Positions 1-10,967 of a DNA stretch of 64,000 nt are shown piece after piece. Location: contig NC_080081.1 of NCBI RefSeq assembly GCF_949987535.1, forward strand, positions 70,329,603-70,393,602, read 5' to 3'. Position numbers and translations under genes: made by a program. The stretch's first letter is position 1. Each line of letters opens with the position of its first letter. The stretch comes from Balaenoptera acutorostrata. Lineage: Eukaryota > Chordata > Mammalia > Artiodactyla > Balaenopteridae. Under the pieces are notes generated by a model that saw only the letters and a list, made by a program, of their open reading frames with translations, was not told the DNA's origin and made no database searches.

Positions 1-929
1 CTCAGAGTGATGAATTGGTGGAATAGAGTTCAGTGTGGTAGATGTGGAGTCCTAGAGAACAATCATCTCTGCTGTGAATTCAGATTAATCAAAGAGCCCA
101 AAATAGAGGTCACTCAGCAGTATCCCTAAGGCTTCTTTTAGGTTCTGACTGGCATTGCCCTGCTTCCAGGGGCAGTGAGAACAGGCAGTAAAGAAGAGAG
201 TGAAGAAAGGTGTTGGTGGCCGATCCCTTTGCCTATTCATGGGGTATGAAAAGCTCTCCCGAGGGTGCAATTAACACAAAATTAACATGGAGGCTATGAA
301 AGTATTTGGAGACGGGACCAATATCCTAAAGACTCAGAATACAAGCATAGCTTTGAAATTAAAAGAAAATCAGAAAATGTCTACTTTGGTTCTCATCAAG
401 GTATAGGAAAACATGACCTCCATGAAATAAAAGAAAAGTGATCATGAGGAACCTCCTGGATGAGATAAAACAATGAGAGCCTAAACTCCCCTCCAAGACA
501 AGCTGGGGTTTGAGGCACCGGATCCAGGCAGAGTTTTCAGGATGCCAGGTCAGATTTGAATGGGAGGCAGGATTAGTCTACCAGTCACAAAGTATGAGGC
601 AGGGGAGGTCCAATAAGAGCTAAGTAAACCTGTCCAAAGAGGTCAGCCTGAATAGGGTCGGCAGAAGGGAAGACTCCAGGACCAAGGGCTCAGACAGAAC
701 CCAGGGGAGGAGCCTTAGATGAGGCCCTGTGTGCTGATGCGTCCTCAGGCACTTGGTTGGGTTCCATCTGACCTCCCCCCACAGGCCGGAAGAAACCTGC
801 CAGGCTCCGAGCTGGTTCAGAGAAGGACTGAAACACAGGATGAGATGACAAGGAAAGAATAAAAGGGATTTAGAAAGCATAACCGCAGAATTATAACTCC
901 ATTGTAGAAACAGCAAAAAGTCAAGTCTT
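1..929. other. Unassigned non-coding sequence
   Basis: I recognise no gene, repeat family or RNA here. The longest open frames are below 100 codons and look like chance. The sequence is ordinary mixed-composition mammalian DNA and could include repeats too old to identify by eye. Confidence 0.5.
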
Positions 930-1025
930 AACCTCTGCCGTGAACTAGCTGTGGCTTATTGAGAAATCAAAGTATTCTTTTGGATCCTTAGTTTCCCCAT
1001 CTGTAAAGTGGGGCTCAGAATTCAG
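930..1025 (+). repeat. MIR SINE fragment
   Basis: The stretch matches the MIR core in order: an 'aacctctg..' segment, then 'tttccccatctgtaaagtgg' ending in a GGGG run. That phrase is the most conserved part of MIR, an ancient tRNA-derived SINE shared by mammals. Only the central part is present, so this is a decayed fragment with no function implied. Confidence 0.6.
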
Positions 1026-3784
1026 TGCAAGTCCTCATGTCTGACACAACCAGTAATTTGATTGGTGAAAAAAAAATCAGTTCATGTGGGCAGCCTTAAG
1101 CAGTTATATGCATTATACCTGAGATATTTTTAAATGTAGAGAAGTATGTTTGTTACCCAATATTTTGGTGCAGGGTTAGTACATTTTTTGGAGTAAGGTT
1201 GGAGTCCTTCCTTTATCCTGCAAAAGCAGCACCCGTGATGAATTGTCCGTGATCTCATTTTTTTGGTTTTGTTTTTAAATGGAGTGAAATCTCAGACTTC
1301 AGTTTAGATACAATCATTCTAGATCTTTCTTCTCACTCTCATTATTTCCACCACCCCCCTTTTTCTTTCTTTTTTCATTTGTCTGGCCTGTGACAAACTT
1401 GATTAAATTCTTTAAAAAATTTTTTTGTTGTTGACTTGACTTTAAAATGAGTCCTTTCAGATTATGCAACTTAGTTTTCATAGAAACAACAGCTTTCTTT
1501 CTTTTTCACTCTATTTCATTATATATTACTATTTCACTAGATTACCTAATTATAATTGCAGCTGGTTTGTGAGCAAATGCAACTGGTGTTTGGCAGGCAA
1601 GCAACTCAAGTGGTGAGAGCAGAAGCCAGTGAACATACAGAAGAACGGCCTCCCACTGGCTGCAGACATCTGCTGGCATATGGAGAGAACAAAGAACATC
1701 AGTCATTTCAGTAACTCTGTTAAGTGAAGATGTGTTAGGAGTACTTCCAATGAACCTCCTAACACTATCATGGGGATTAAAGGAGAAGTTCATGTTGAAG
1801 TCTTGCCAAATGGCTTGTGCTCAGTAGAAGTTGGTTCCCTTCCTTTCCTTTAGAAGCCTTTCTAGCACAATGTCTTGCAGAATGGTGATTCCTATACAAG
1901 GAAGTCAGCTTGTTAATTATGTATTCAAGGCTGGGATTTAAAATTTCAATTCCTTTATGCCTCCTATGCCACTGCTTTAAGCACATCAATCTGTCTCACA
2001 ATCCTGGACAGTCTTTCCTCTCCATGCTGTAGGGCTATCCTGTTGAAGTTTGATTTCCATGACTTTGGAAATGCACAACTTACTGTTCAGGCTAAACTGG
2101 TGGAACGCTAATGTCAGGCTTCCAGAGCAAATTGTTGGGGAGGCTGCCCTTTAAAGGCTAATGGATCTGGAGTTCCATGTGATTTTGTTCCAGGCCTATG
2201 GGGTATGTATAGCTGCTTTCGATGTTCTGTGACGTTTGACAGTAGAGTTTTCAAAAAGTCAAATAGGATAAAGTGTCCACCCATGAGTTGGGTGTGAAAA
2301 AATCACACTGGGGAGAAGTCGTGTTCTTCATTTGTAAAGTATTTTGCTTTACAAGGCACTTTGCATATTGGTACAACAAAAGGAAGCAAACGTGAGGTAG
2401 GCGAATGTGCTTTCTATTTCTGATGAGTCTGATTTTCCTTTTCCTGGCTCAGCAGGACCTGGGCTGCACACACTCCCGAATGCCCCTTCCATTCTTCCAG
2501 GGAGCCTCCTTGGATACGTTTATAACTGGACAGAAGGAACAAATATTAAAAGCCCCATAGAGCTGCTCACCCCTTATCTGGGTGCTTAAAGAAAGGGTAA
2601 AGTTTTGTTCCACCAGCCAAGTGAATTGAATTGGAGTGCTTGGCAGAACTAAGTCAGAAAACTGCCTCTTTGTGGCAGCATCATTCCATGGCCAAGCTTT
2701 GAGGGCTGTCATTTCTCTGGTTCTTTGTGCAAGACATCTGGCTACTCTGTAAAAGAACTAAAACTCTGTGAGGCTCTTCCAATGGTCCACCACAGCCATC
2801 GAGAGATTCATTACACTTAGGAAAGGAGCACCCAGCGCCTGTTTTCCCTCTTCTAATCCATTAAAGGGGATTAGTAGCAAGCTCAGAGGCGGTTCCCATC
2901 GTCTCTTGAGTGGGAAAGAGACTCTTCCCCTCATAGTCTCTTGAGATGTGATTCGGCATGAATAGAGAGTATAGGAGTTTCTTACAAATATGTTGCCTCC
3001 ATAGCTGTCAGCAGGGTTTGCTATGTCTCTACTTTGGGCAAAAGCAAGCCCTCACTGCAGGAGACTTCACAGACTTCTCTGGAAAAAACCGTTAAGATGG
3101 CATAGTGGGAAAAGAAAAGAAGAGAAAAGGAAATAGGTCCTCTAGGCCCCGATTGCAAATTTCATTTCTTACATCATTTTGCATGTATCTGGCTGGGGGT
3201 AAGGTGGAACCTGGAAGGATGAGGTCGTGCATTTAACCGCACTGCTTCTCTCCTCAGCTGTGACTATGAGCTCACAAGGTGAACTTGTGGTTCACAGGAT
3301 GGGATCCCTAGTGGGCACATAACCACTTCACAAAATTTATTTAAAACATACAGGGAAAACACCTAATGCTTTTATGAGGACTGTGGCTTCTGAGTAAGAA
3401 AACAGAATCTTCTGAGTAATCCTTAACTTCAGTGGGAGAAACCCATTATTTCTGGGCCCAAGTTTACCTATTTTGTTGTTGTTGTTGATACTGCATAGCT
3501 TTTGGAAGCTACATCACCTTAACTTAAAGAGAAAACTTCTTAATGATGAAACTAAGCAAGAAATCAAAAATTCCCCAAAAAGAAATTAAAATTTTAAGGA
3601 TCTGTAAAAGTCTCAGCCTTACATGGCCTAATTGTCTCTGTCAAGACTTGTCCCAGCAAAAGACCATCTTTTAGTCTTAAAATGCTTCAGGGACTTACGG
3701 GTATGCACTGTCCTCTGAAGCCCATGTCACAAGAGACATATGGGAACAAACTTGATGACCTCAAAATGGCCCGAGTTTAAAAAC
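1026..3784. other. Unassigned non-coding sequence
   Basis: No gene or named repeat is recognised with confidence. Features seen are T-rich tracts around 1255-1280 and 1360-1380 and a short TTG run near 3474-3487. Open frames are all under 90 codons, overlap on both strands and resemble no family I know. Confidence 0.45.
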
Positions 3785-3796
3785 TGGTTAACTATT

Positions 3797-5276
3797 TTTT
3801 TTTTTAACATCTTTATTGAAGTATAATTGCCTTACAATAGTGTGTTAGCTTCTGCTTTATAACAAAGTGAATCAGTTATACATATACAATATGTTCCCAT
3901 TTCTCTTCCCTCTTGCATCTCCCTCCCTCCCACCCTCCCCATCCCACCCCTCTAGGTGGTCACAAAGCACCAAGCTGATCTCCCTGTGCTATGCGGCTGC
4001 TTCCCACTAGTTATCTATTTTACATTTGGTAGTGTATATATGTCCATGACACTCTTACCCTGTCACATCTCACCCCACCCCCTCCCCATATCCTCAAGTC
4101 CATTCTCTAGTAGGTCTGTGTCTTTATTCCCGTCTTGCCACTAGGTTCTTCATGGCCTTTTTTTTTTTTTTTTTTCCCCTTAGATTCCGTATATATGTGT
4201 TAGCATACTGTATTTGTTTTTCTCTTTCTGACTTACTTCACTCTATATGATAGACTCTAACTCCATCCACCTCATTACAAATACCTCCATTTCATTTCTT
4301 TTGATGGCTGAGTAATATTCCATTGTATATATGTGCCACATCTTCTTTATCCATTCATCTGTCGATGGACATTTAGGTTGCTTCCATGTCCTGGCTATTG
4401 TAAATAGAGCTGCAATGAACATTTTGGTACATGACTCTTTTTGACCTATGGTTTTCTCAGGGTATATGCCCAGTAGTGGGATTGCTGGGTCGTATGGTAG
4501 TTCTATTTGTAGTTTTTTAAGGAACCTCCATACTGTTCTCCATAGTGGCTGTATCAATTTACATTCCCACCAACAGTGCAAGAGTGTTTCCTTTCCTCCA
4601 CACCCTCTCCAGCATTTATTGTTTCTAGATTTTTTTGATGATGGCCATTCTGACCGGTGTGAGATGATATCTCATTGTAGTTTTGATTTGCATTTCTCTA
4701 ATGATTAATGATGTTGAGCATTCTTTCATGTGTCTGTAGGCCATCTGTATATCTTCTTTGGAGAAATGTCTATTTAGATCTTCTGCCCATTTTTGGATTG
4801 GGTTGTTCGTTTTTTTGTTATTGAGCTGCATGAGCTGCTTGTAAATCTTGGAGATTAATCCTTTGTCAGTTGCTTCATTTGCAAATATTTTCTCCCATTC
4901 TGAGGGTTGTCTTTTGGTCTTGTTTATGGTTTCCTTTGCTGTGCAAAAGCTTTTCAGTTTCATTAGGTCCCATTTGTTTATTTGTGTTCTTATTTCCATT
5001 TCTCTGGGAGCTGGGTCAAAAAGAATCTTGCTGTGATGTATGTCATAGAGTGTTCTGCCTATGTTTTCCTCTAAGAGTTTGATAGTGTCTGGCCTTACAC
5101 TTAGGTCTTTAATCCATTTTGAGTTTATTTTTGTGCATGGTGTCAGGGAGTGTTCTAATTTCATACTTTTACATGTTCCTATCCAATTTTCCCAGCACCA
5201 CTTATTGAAGAGGCTGTCTTTTCTCCACTGTATATGCTTGCCTCCTTTATCAAAGATAAGTTGACCATATGTGTGT
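3797..5276 (-). mobile_element. 5'-truncated L1 retrotransposon (copy A)
   Basis: The insertion lies on the minus strand, so its 3' end is at the left: a T-run (the poly-A tail), then the artiodactyl-type L1 3' UTR, then the C-terminal part of ORF2. A 12-bp direct repeat, tggttaactatt, sits on both sides (3785-3796 and 5277-5288), the target-site duplication of target-primed reverse transcription. The right end breaks off inside ORF2, so about 1.5 kb of an approximately 6-kb element inserted. A second T-run near 4158-4178 lies inside the 3' UTR and may be expansion of a short homopolymer. The clean duplication suggests a moderately young insertion. Confidence 0.93.
4243..5276 (-). pseudogene. 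L1 ORF2 C-terminal remnant (copy A)
   Basis: This is the end of L1 ORF2, the endonuclease/reverse-transcriptase protein that copies L1 RNA at a nicked target. Only the part downstream of the RT core is present. Reading leftwards, one frame (5276 to about 4625) carries the family pattern '[21 protein letters not shown]' region and '[15 protein letters not shown]'. A second frame (4581-4243) continues with '[18 protein letters not shown]', '[16 protein letters not shown]' and 'YTMEYYSAIKRNEME', all hallmarks of the L1 ORF2 C-terminus. The switch between them at about 4581-4625 is a frameshift. The endonuclease and RT catalytic parts are absent because of 5' truncation. It is a dead fragment with no promoter. 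Confidence 0.9.
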
Positions 5277-5288
5277 TGGTTAACTATT

Positions 5289-7250
5289 AATCTCAGTAAA
5301 CTCACTTTTGTTTTCTTTTACATTTAGTTAGTAAACAGATTTTATCGTTGTAATAATGGCTTATGTTTCATCCTGCATGTCTACTCTATTGAATTAGAAA
5401 TTTGAAGTGCAGAATTATGATGTTTTGGATCATAAAAGCTGCCAGGTAACCACGATTCTAATACCTTTGAGAGGAATTGACAAAAGGGATCTTTGTACTG
5501 CAGATTTTCCTGTATAAACTCCAAGATATAGAGAAAATCTCTAGCCTCAGTTTTAACAAAACTGATAGCCAATCTGAAACGTGTTTAATTTTGGATGGCT
5601 TAAAATTACTAGATGGTTAATACTTCTGTTATTAACCTGCTATCCTAAAATAAGATTTCTTTTATTGCAAAAGCTTATTTTAAAATCAGTACTGTGAGAT
5701 TTGCCATTTTTGAGTTTGTAGTTTTTAAATGACTGCTTATTTCTTTTTAGAAACTTTTCCTGTGATAAAATAAAATGTAACAAGAGGGCAGCTGGGACTC
5801 ATCTCATCTCCCAAGAGTTGGTGATATTCGCAGCTTTCTTGTTCAGTTATAATTTAAGCCTCTTTGGTATCTTTAGTACTAAATTATTACATGAACCTTA
5901 AACATGGAGTAGCCAGACAGCCTATGATCACAGGTCTAAATCTGCTGCTCTGCATTATCCTGTCTCACATTCATTATGGATTAATTATTTTTAAATATAG
6001 TATTCTTATTTATAGTTTTATTAGAATAAAGCTGGCTGGGCTTGATAGACCTTCACTTTGTCTTTCCAGCTGGTGTTATCTTCTAATGTGTGAGAGGTAT
6101 ATACAGTAAACAGAATTCTCAGTTTAACATAACACATGGCTGAATTTGGAATAAGATCCATGTTCTTTTCCAGCTCTTTCCAGATGCACTCAGTTAACTT
6201 CTCCATTTTACAGACAGCAAACAGGGCACTTACTGATAAAAGGAAGTGTACTTGGACATTGGTAAATACTTGGATGGTGGGGGGGAAGCAAGCTGTGCTG
6301 TGGCCTGTGCGATGCCCTGTGCGATGCATGAAGATACCAGGCTGCCAGTTGGTAGAGACAGTTGGAGTCAGTTAAAAACATGGGAAGTTACGATTTAGGT
6401 GTAGATGAAATGTGTCTGGGAAATAGAGGCTGAGAAGTTCAGCAGTAGAGTATATCAAAAACAATCTGAACACCCTTGCTTCAGTGGTTTTGTCAGTAGT
6501 TTTAAGGTATAATTCTATAACTGCTTCTCATTATTTGATAATACTTTTTCCCCCAGTAAACCTTTTTGACCGCCAAGTGCTAAAAGAAAAATGAAAGTGC
6601 ATGTTTAGTTAAAATGAAGTTCTGATTTTCTATTTCCCAAGGAAGTGATAATAACTGTGTGACTTGCACAAAGTATTTATGAACATTTACCATCCATTAT
6701 GGGTGTCATAGTGATATCACTAACTATAAGAAAACTAGAAGATAAAAATTTTCTAAAGAAGCAACAATATATACTTCAAAAATTGGTAGTTATTAAAAAA
6801 TGTCCAAGGATGGTAATTTAACATGAACGGTGGCAGGAAGTGTGTTTAATATTTATTACATGAATTTTCATTTATATCAAATGATTGTTCCTCTAAATTT
6901 ATTTTTACCCGTTTTAGATTCTTTGGTTTCCTTTGTATACATGAAAAGTAAAAGATAGCTCTTAGTAAATTGGCCATATTTTTGGAAGAAGAACTTGGCA
7001 AACAATAGAGGAATGTGAGTTTTATATCAGTGCCATCAAATGATTCAAATAGAAAAATCAGTCAAATTAATTCCAATCATAGCTCAATATTTTCAACCAA
7101 TTTATGCAATCAACATAAAGCTTTGAACGCTCATTAAAGAGAAGATAAAATACCTGCAGTTACTGTAAATTTTATTGTAAATTTAGTTAAACATTTCAGT
7201 ATTGAAGATAAAATTATTTGAATATAAATTGGTGTAGTGCAGTCTCATGG
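5289..7250. other. Unassigned AT-rich sequence
   Basis: No gene or clear repeat family is recognised. The longest frames (about 100 codons near 6021-6329, minus strand) have no recognisable domain. A run of g near 6279-6285 and the doubled phrase 'tgtgcgatgc' near 6305-6325 are local simple features. Confidence 0.45.
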
Positions 7251-7251
7251 T

Positions 7252-7280
7252 AAAAAAACAAAACAAAACAAAACAAAAAA
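7252..7280 (+). repeat. (CAAAA)n simple repeat
   Basis: Consecutive caaaa units follow an A-run. No flanking SINE or L1 body was recognised, so this is either a stand-alone microsatellite or the worn tail of an older insertion. Confidence 0.8.
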
Positions 7281-7772
7281 CTACCTCTGATTATAGTAAG
7301 AGATTGATCAAGCTGAATCATATTTGGAATTGGTTGTAATGCACACGTAACTAATAGGTGTCAGTCCAAACAATCTTTAATACTCTACCACTTGAAGTAG
7401 AAATCAAGAGTTGACAAAATTTACAAATATTTTTCTTTCCTTTGAGGCCTTCTGTCTTCTGGATGTTGACACTCTATTTCAATCTTCTATATCTCCCAGT
7501 TTTTCTTTTGTATTTTATCTGTTTATCATTTCCTGGTGATTTCTGGGATGGTATGATCTTTCTGATTCATAAATTCCTTTTTCATGGAATATGTCTGACT
7601 ACTTATTTATTGTGTTCTTTATTTCAACTATTATTTTGTTCATATTTAATGTTTTCTCTCAACTTTTTAATATTTTCTGTGGATATAAATGTAAATAATA
7701 TATAGTGCTTTTCTAAAAGATTGCACACTTAGAATAAAACAGGTTTCAAGGAACACACATAGGTCTAATCTT
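7281..7772. other. AT-rich sequence, possible old LINE fragment
   Basis: The part from about 7440 to 7690 is T-rich on the plus strand, with 'tttcttttg' and 'cttcttt' phrases as in antisense remnants of very old L1/HAL1 elements. I cannot align it to a specific region, so it stays unassigned. Confidence 0.3.
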
Positions 7773-7787
7773 TAATCACCAATTCTT

Positions 7788-8129
7788 TTTTTTTTTTTTT
7801 AAAGATCAAATTTATAGAGAGAATGTTTTGCTTATTTCTTTTAAAATTTATTTATTTATTTATTTATGGCTGTGTTGGGTCTTCGTTTCTGTGCGAGGGC
7901 TTTCTCCAGTTGCGGCAAGCGGGGGCCACTCTTCATCGCAGTGCGTGGGCCTCTCACTATCGCGGCCTCTCTTGTTGCGGAGCACAGGCTCCAGACGCGC
8001 AGGCTCAGTAATAGTGGCTCACGGGCCCAGCTGCTCCGTGGCATGTGGGATCTTCCGGGACCAGGGCTCGAACCCGTGTCCCCTGCATTGGCAGGCGGAT
8101 TCCCAACCACTGCGCCACCAGGGAAGCCC
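7788..8129 (-). mobile_element. CHR-type tRNA-derived SINE with extended tail
   Basis: The element is on the minus strand. Its head (right end) reads GGGCTTCCCTGGTGGCGC, then an A box over 8107-8117 (tggcgcagtgg) and a B box over 8064-8075 (gggttcgagccc), the internal RNA polymerase III promoter of tRNA-like SINEs. The GC-rich body follows. The left end has an A-rich tail (taaa units read in sense), then about 40 bases of unrelated sequence (about 7801-7841), then a second poly-A. A 15-bp direct repeat, taatcaccaattctt, flanks the whole unit (7773-7787 and 8130-8144), so the extra 40 bases came in with the SINE. Mobilisation would have been by L1 proteins. Confidence 0.92.
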
Positions 8130-8212
8130 TAATCACCAATTCTTAATTCACATTGTTTTATCCACTATTTCCCCCATATTTGATGCTTGAGTACAATCCT
8201 TCTTTTACCATG

Positions 8213-8604
8213 TGCTGTGGGTTGAATTATGTCCCCCTAAAAGATATGTTTAAGTCTTAGTTCCCAGTACCTGTAAATGTGGCCTTATTTGGAAATAGGG
8301 TCTTCGCAGATGTAATCAAGATAAAGTCATACTGGATTACAGTGGGACCTAAAACCAATGACTGGCATTTTTATAAGAGAAAGGAGAGGGAGTCTTGGAT
8401 ACAGAGATACAGAGAAGACACAGGGGAGAAGCCTGTGTGAAGATGAAGGCAGAGATTTCAGTGATGTGTCCACAAGCCAAAGAATGCCAAGGATTCCCAG
8501 GAGCCACCAGAAACTAGGAAGAGGCAAGGAAGAATTCTGCCCTAAAGCCTGCAGTGGGAATGTGATCCTGCCAATATCTTGATTTGATTTCTAGCCTCCA
8601 GAAC
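8213..8604 (+). repeat. MLT1-type LTR (ERVL-MaLR), 3' end missing
   Basis: Ordered landmarks match the MaLR LTR pattern: 'ttgaattatgtccccc', 'cccagtacctgtaaatgtgg', 'ccttatttggaaatagggtc', 'gcagatgtaatcaag', 'tttttataagag', 'gaagatgaaggc', 'gccaatatcttgat' and 'ctagcctccagaac'. The usual final 60-80 bases are not present. This is a solo, decayed LTR of a non-infectious ancient retroviral family, with no coding interior alongside. Confidence 0.8.
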
Positions 8605-9700
8605 AACTTTGCAGATAACAATACTCCTTCAGAGTTTGTTCATTTCTCTATGGAGAGGAACTTCATTACCTGCTTAAACCTGATCAAAATACATGCTTTG
8701 GTTTGCATTAGATCTCTTTACACCCCAAATTTCTGCCAGATTAATGCTTATTTTGGTTTAGTTTTTTTTTTTTTTTCTTTTCATGTCCTCTTGGCTTTCA
8801 TAACTTTGCTGACCCTGAATCTAAAGGAAAAAGTAGAAAATTGTGAGCTCTTTGGACAGAATGTGGGCAGTGGCGGAAATTGACCTAAGTGTCTGATTTA
8901 TGTGGGTGCCCTCAGCATCTCTCACAGTGCCTTTCACATGCAAGGTGGTAAAAAAAAAAACAAATTTTTTTTTTAATTGACTTTAAAATCAGTAGGGTGT
9001 CTATATACCATAGGAGGATAAAACTACACAAGTGTCTTTCTCTAAGTACTGAGGGATGATTTTCCTCTTCAAATTTTATGCAATAGCCCCTTAACAGTCC
9101 ACAAACAGGATTAGACACATGTCTGGTTTTGCTGCAGTGCAGAGTTAGTTACCTAGTCATCAACTGCAATAATAGATTTCATTATAACTTGAATACTCTT
9201 AATTTTTATTAAAAATTTTACACATATATTTGCTCCCCTAAATAATCACGGATTATTTTTCACATTCTGTTATTACCTATCACCATCTATGCGTGGAAAC
9301 CAAGACTCAGCAAGGTTTAGATATTTAACCTAAGTCACAGAACCTCAATTCAAGGCCCTGTCCAATACCGCATTTCAACAAAACATTAAGAACTGTGAGA
9401 GATACTGAGAAACATCATTTTCATCTCTTTGCCACATTTGTGGTATATGTCATGGACAATGGTTAATGTAAAAATATTTTCTTTTTCTGTCTCAAAGTCT
9501 GTCCTGTTAGTTTTGTATTATAGAGAAGAGTATATGGCCAGTAGACTAACTGGGAGAACTAATTTGAAGCGGGTCATGAGGTAGAGCATTTTTTTGCAGA
9601 AAATGTGAAGTAATCTGCTAAATTTCTTTTGTCAGGGTGGCCAAGATGAGACAATCACTTTGATAGTGATAGATGAGAGAATTAAAGGAGGTCTTATTTT
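8605..9700. other. Unassigned AT-rich sequence
   Basis: No gene or repeat family recognised. A T-run at 8761-8775 and an A-run/T-run pair at 8950-8975 are the only structural points noted. Confidence 0.45.
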
Positions 9701-9712
9701 AGTAACATTCTT

Positions 9713-10133
9713 TTTTTTTTTTGTTTATTAAAAAAATTTTTTTATTGGAGTATAGTTGATTTATAATGTGTTAGTTTCTGCTGTACAGCAAAGTGAATCA
9801 GTTGTACATATACAATCCACTCTTTTTTAGATTCTTTTGCCATGTAGATCATTACAGAGTATCGAGTTCCCTGTGCTATACAGTAGGTCCTTATTAGTTA
9901 TCTATTTTCTATATAGTGGTGTGTATATGTCAATCCCAATCTCCCAGTTTATCCCTCCCTCCCTTTCCCCCTGGTAACCATAAGTTTGTTTTCTACATCT
10001 GTGACTCTATTTTTGTTTTCTAAATAAGTTCATTTGTACCATTTTTTTTAGATTCCACATATAAGAGATATCATATGATATTTGTCTTTCTCTGTCTGAC
10101 TTACTTCACTCAGTATGACAATCTCTACATCCA
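9713..10133 (-). mobile_element. L1 3'-end fragment (copy B)
   Basis: A T-run is followed by the L1 3' UTR in reverse orientation ('ttggagtatagttgattta', 'ctgtgctatacagtaggtcc', 'gattccacatataagaga'). The direct repeat agtaacattctt occurs at 9701-9712 and 10134-10145, giving a 12-bp target-site duplication. Only about 420 bases of the 3' UTR inserted and no ORF2 is included. The 3' UTR differs in detail from copies A and C, so it belongs to another, probably older, L1 subfamily. Confidence 0.9.
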
Positions 10134-10145
10134 AGTAACATTCTT

Positions 10146-10395
10146 GATAATGTAGATGAGCTGTTTTTCAAGCTTTAAAGAAATTCAAGAGATAGGAATT
10201 TCCATAGAGAGAGGAAACGTGGGCTCAGCCCTTATTTTGAAAAATGCTTTCCAGTGAAATAAATGCCCACACCATCACGCCATTGACAACAACAGTTACT
10301 CACTGGACAGCAACTGCTTGGACTACTTAAGGTTATTATGTGATTTTGAAATATTTTACTGTGCCCTAGGAAAATTCAGTTCAAAAAATTGGCTT
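10146..10395. other. Unassigned sequence between L1 copies
   Basis: About 250 bases separate L1 copy B from the next L1 fragment. Nothing is recognised in them. Confidence 0.5.
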
Positions 10396-10504
10396 TCATA
10401 TACATGTATCCATTCTCTCCCAAACTTCCCTCCCATCCAGGTTGCCACATAACATTGAGCAGAATTCCCTGTGCTATACAGTAGGTCCTTGTTGGTTATC
10501 CATT
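10396..10504 (-). mobile_element. Older L1 3' UTR piece
   Basis: The phrases 'tacatgtatccattctctcc', 'cataacattgagcagaattc' and 'ctgtgctatacagtaggtcc' are the reverse complement of an L1 3' UTR of the copy-B kind. It stops where the A-rich tail of copy C begins. It may be an older L1 into which copy C inserted, but I did not find its continuation on the far side of copy C. It could also be a short independent insertion. Confidence 0.65.
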
Positions 10505-10967
10505 TTATTTATTTATTTTTATTTAATATCTTAATTGGAGTATAATTGCTTTACAATGCTGTGTTAGTTTCTGCTGTATAACAAAGTGAATCAGCTACAT
10601 GTATACATATATCCCCATATCTCCTCCCTCTCGCGGATCCCTCGCACCATCCCTATCCCACTCCTCTAGGTGGTCACAAAGCACCGAGCTGATCTCCCTG
10701 TGCTATGCGACTGCTTCCCACTAGCTATCTATTTTGCATTTGGTAGTGTATATATGTCAATGCTACTGTCTCACTTCGTTGCAGCTTCCCCTTCCCCTTC
10801 CCCGTGTCCTCAAGTCCATTCTCTACATCTGTGTCTTTATTCCTGTCCTGCCCCTAAGTTCTTCAGAAACGTGTATTTTTTGTTGTTGTTGTTGTTGTTA
10901 GATTCCATATATATGTGTTAGCATACGGTATTTGTATTTCTCTTTCTGACTTACTTCACTCTGTATG

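Noticed and set aside
8064..8117. tRNA gene suggested by A and B boxes
   Set aside because: The boxes belong to the tRNA-like head of a SINE; the rest of a cloverleaf is not present and the unit is flanked by a target-site duplication.
7823..8190. Several overlapping frames of 60-120 codons on both strands
   Set aside because: They lie in the GC-rich SINE body; similar frames appear in the SINE at 22634-22967, so they are SINE artefacts.
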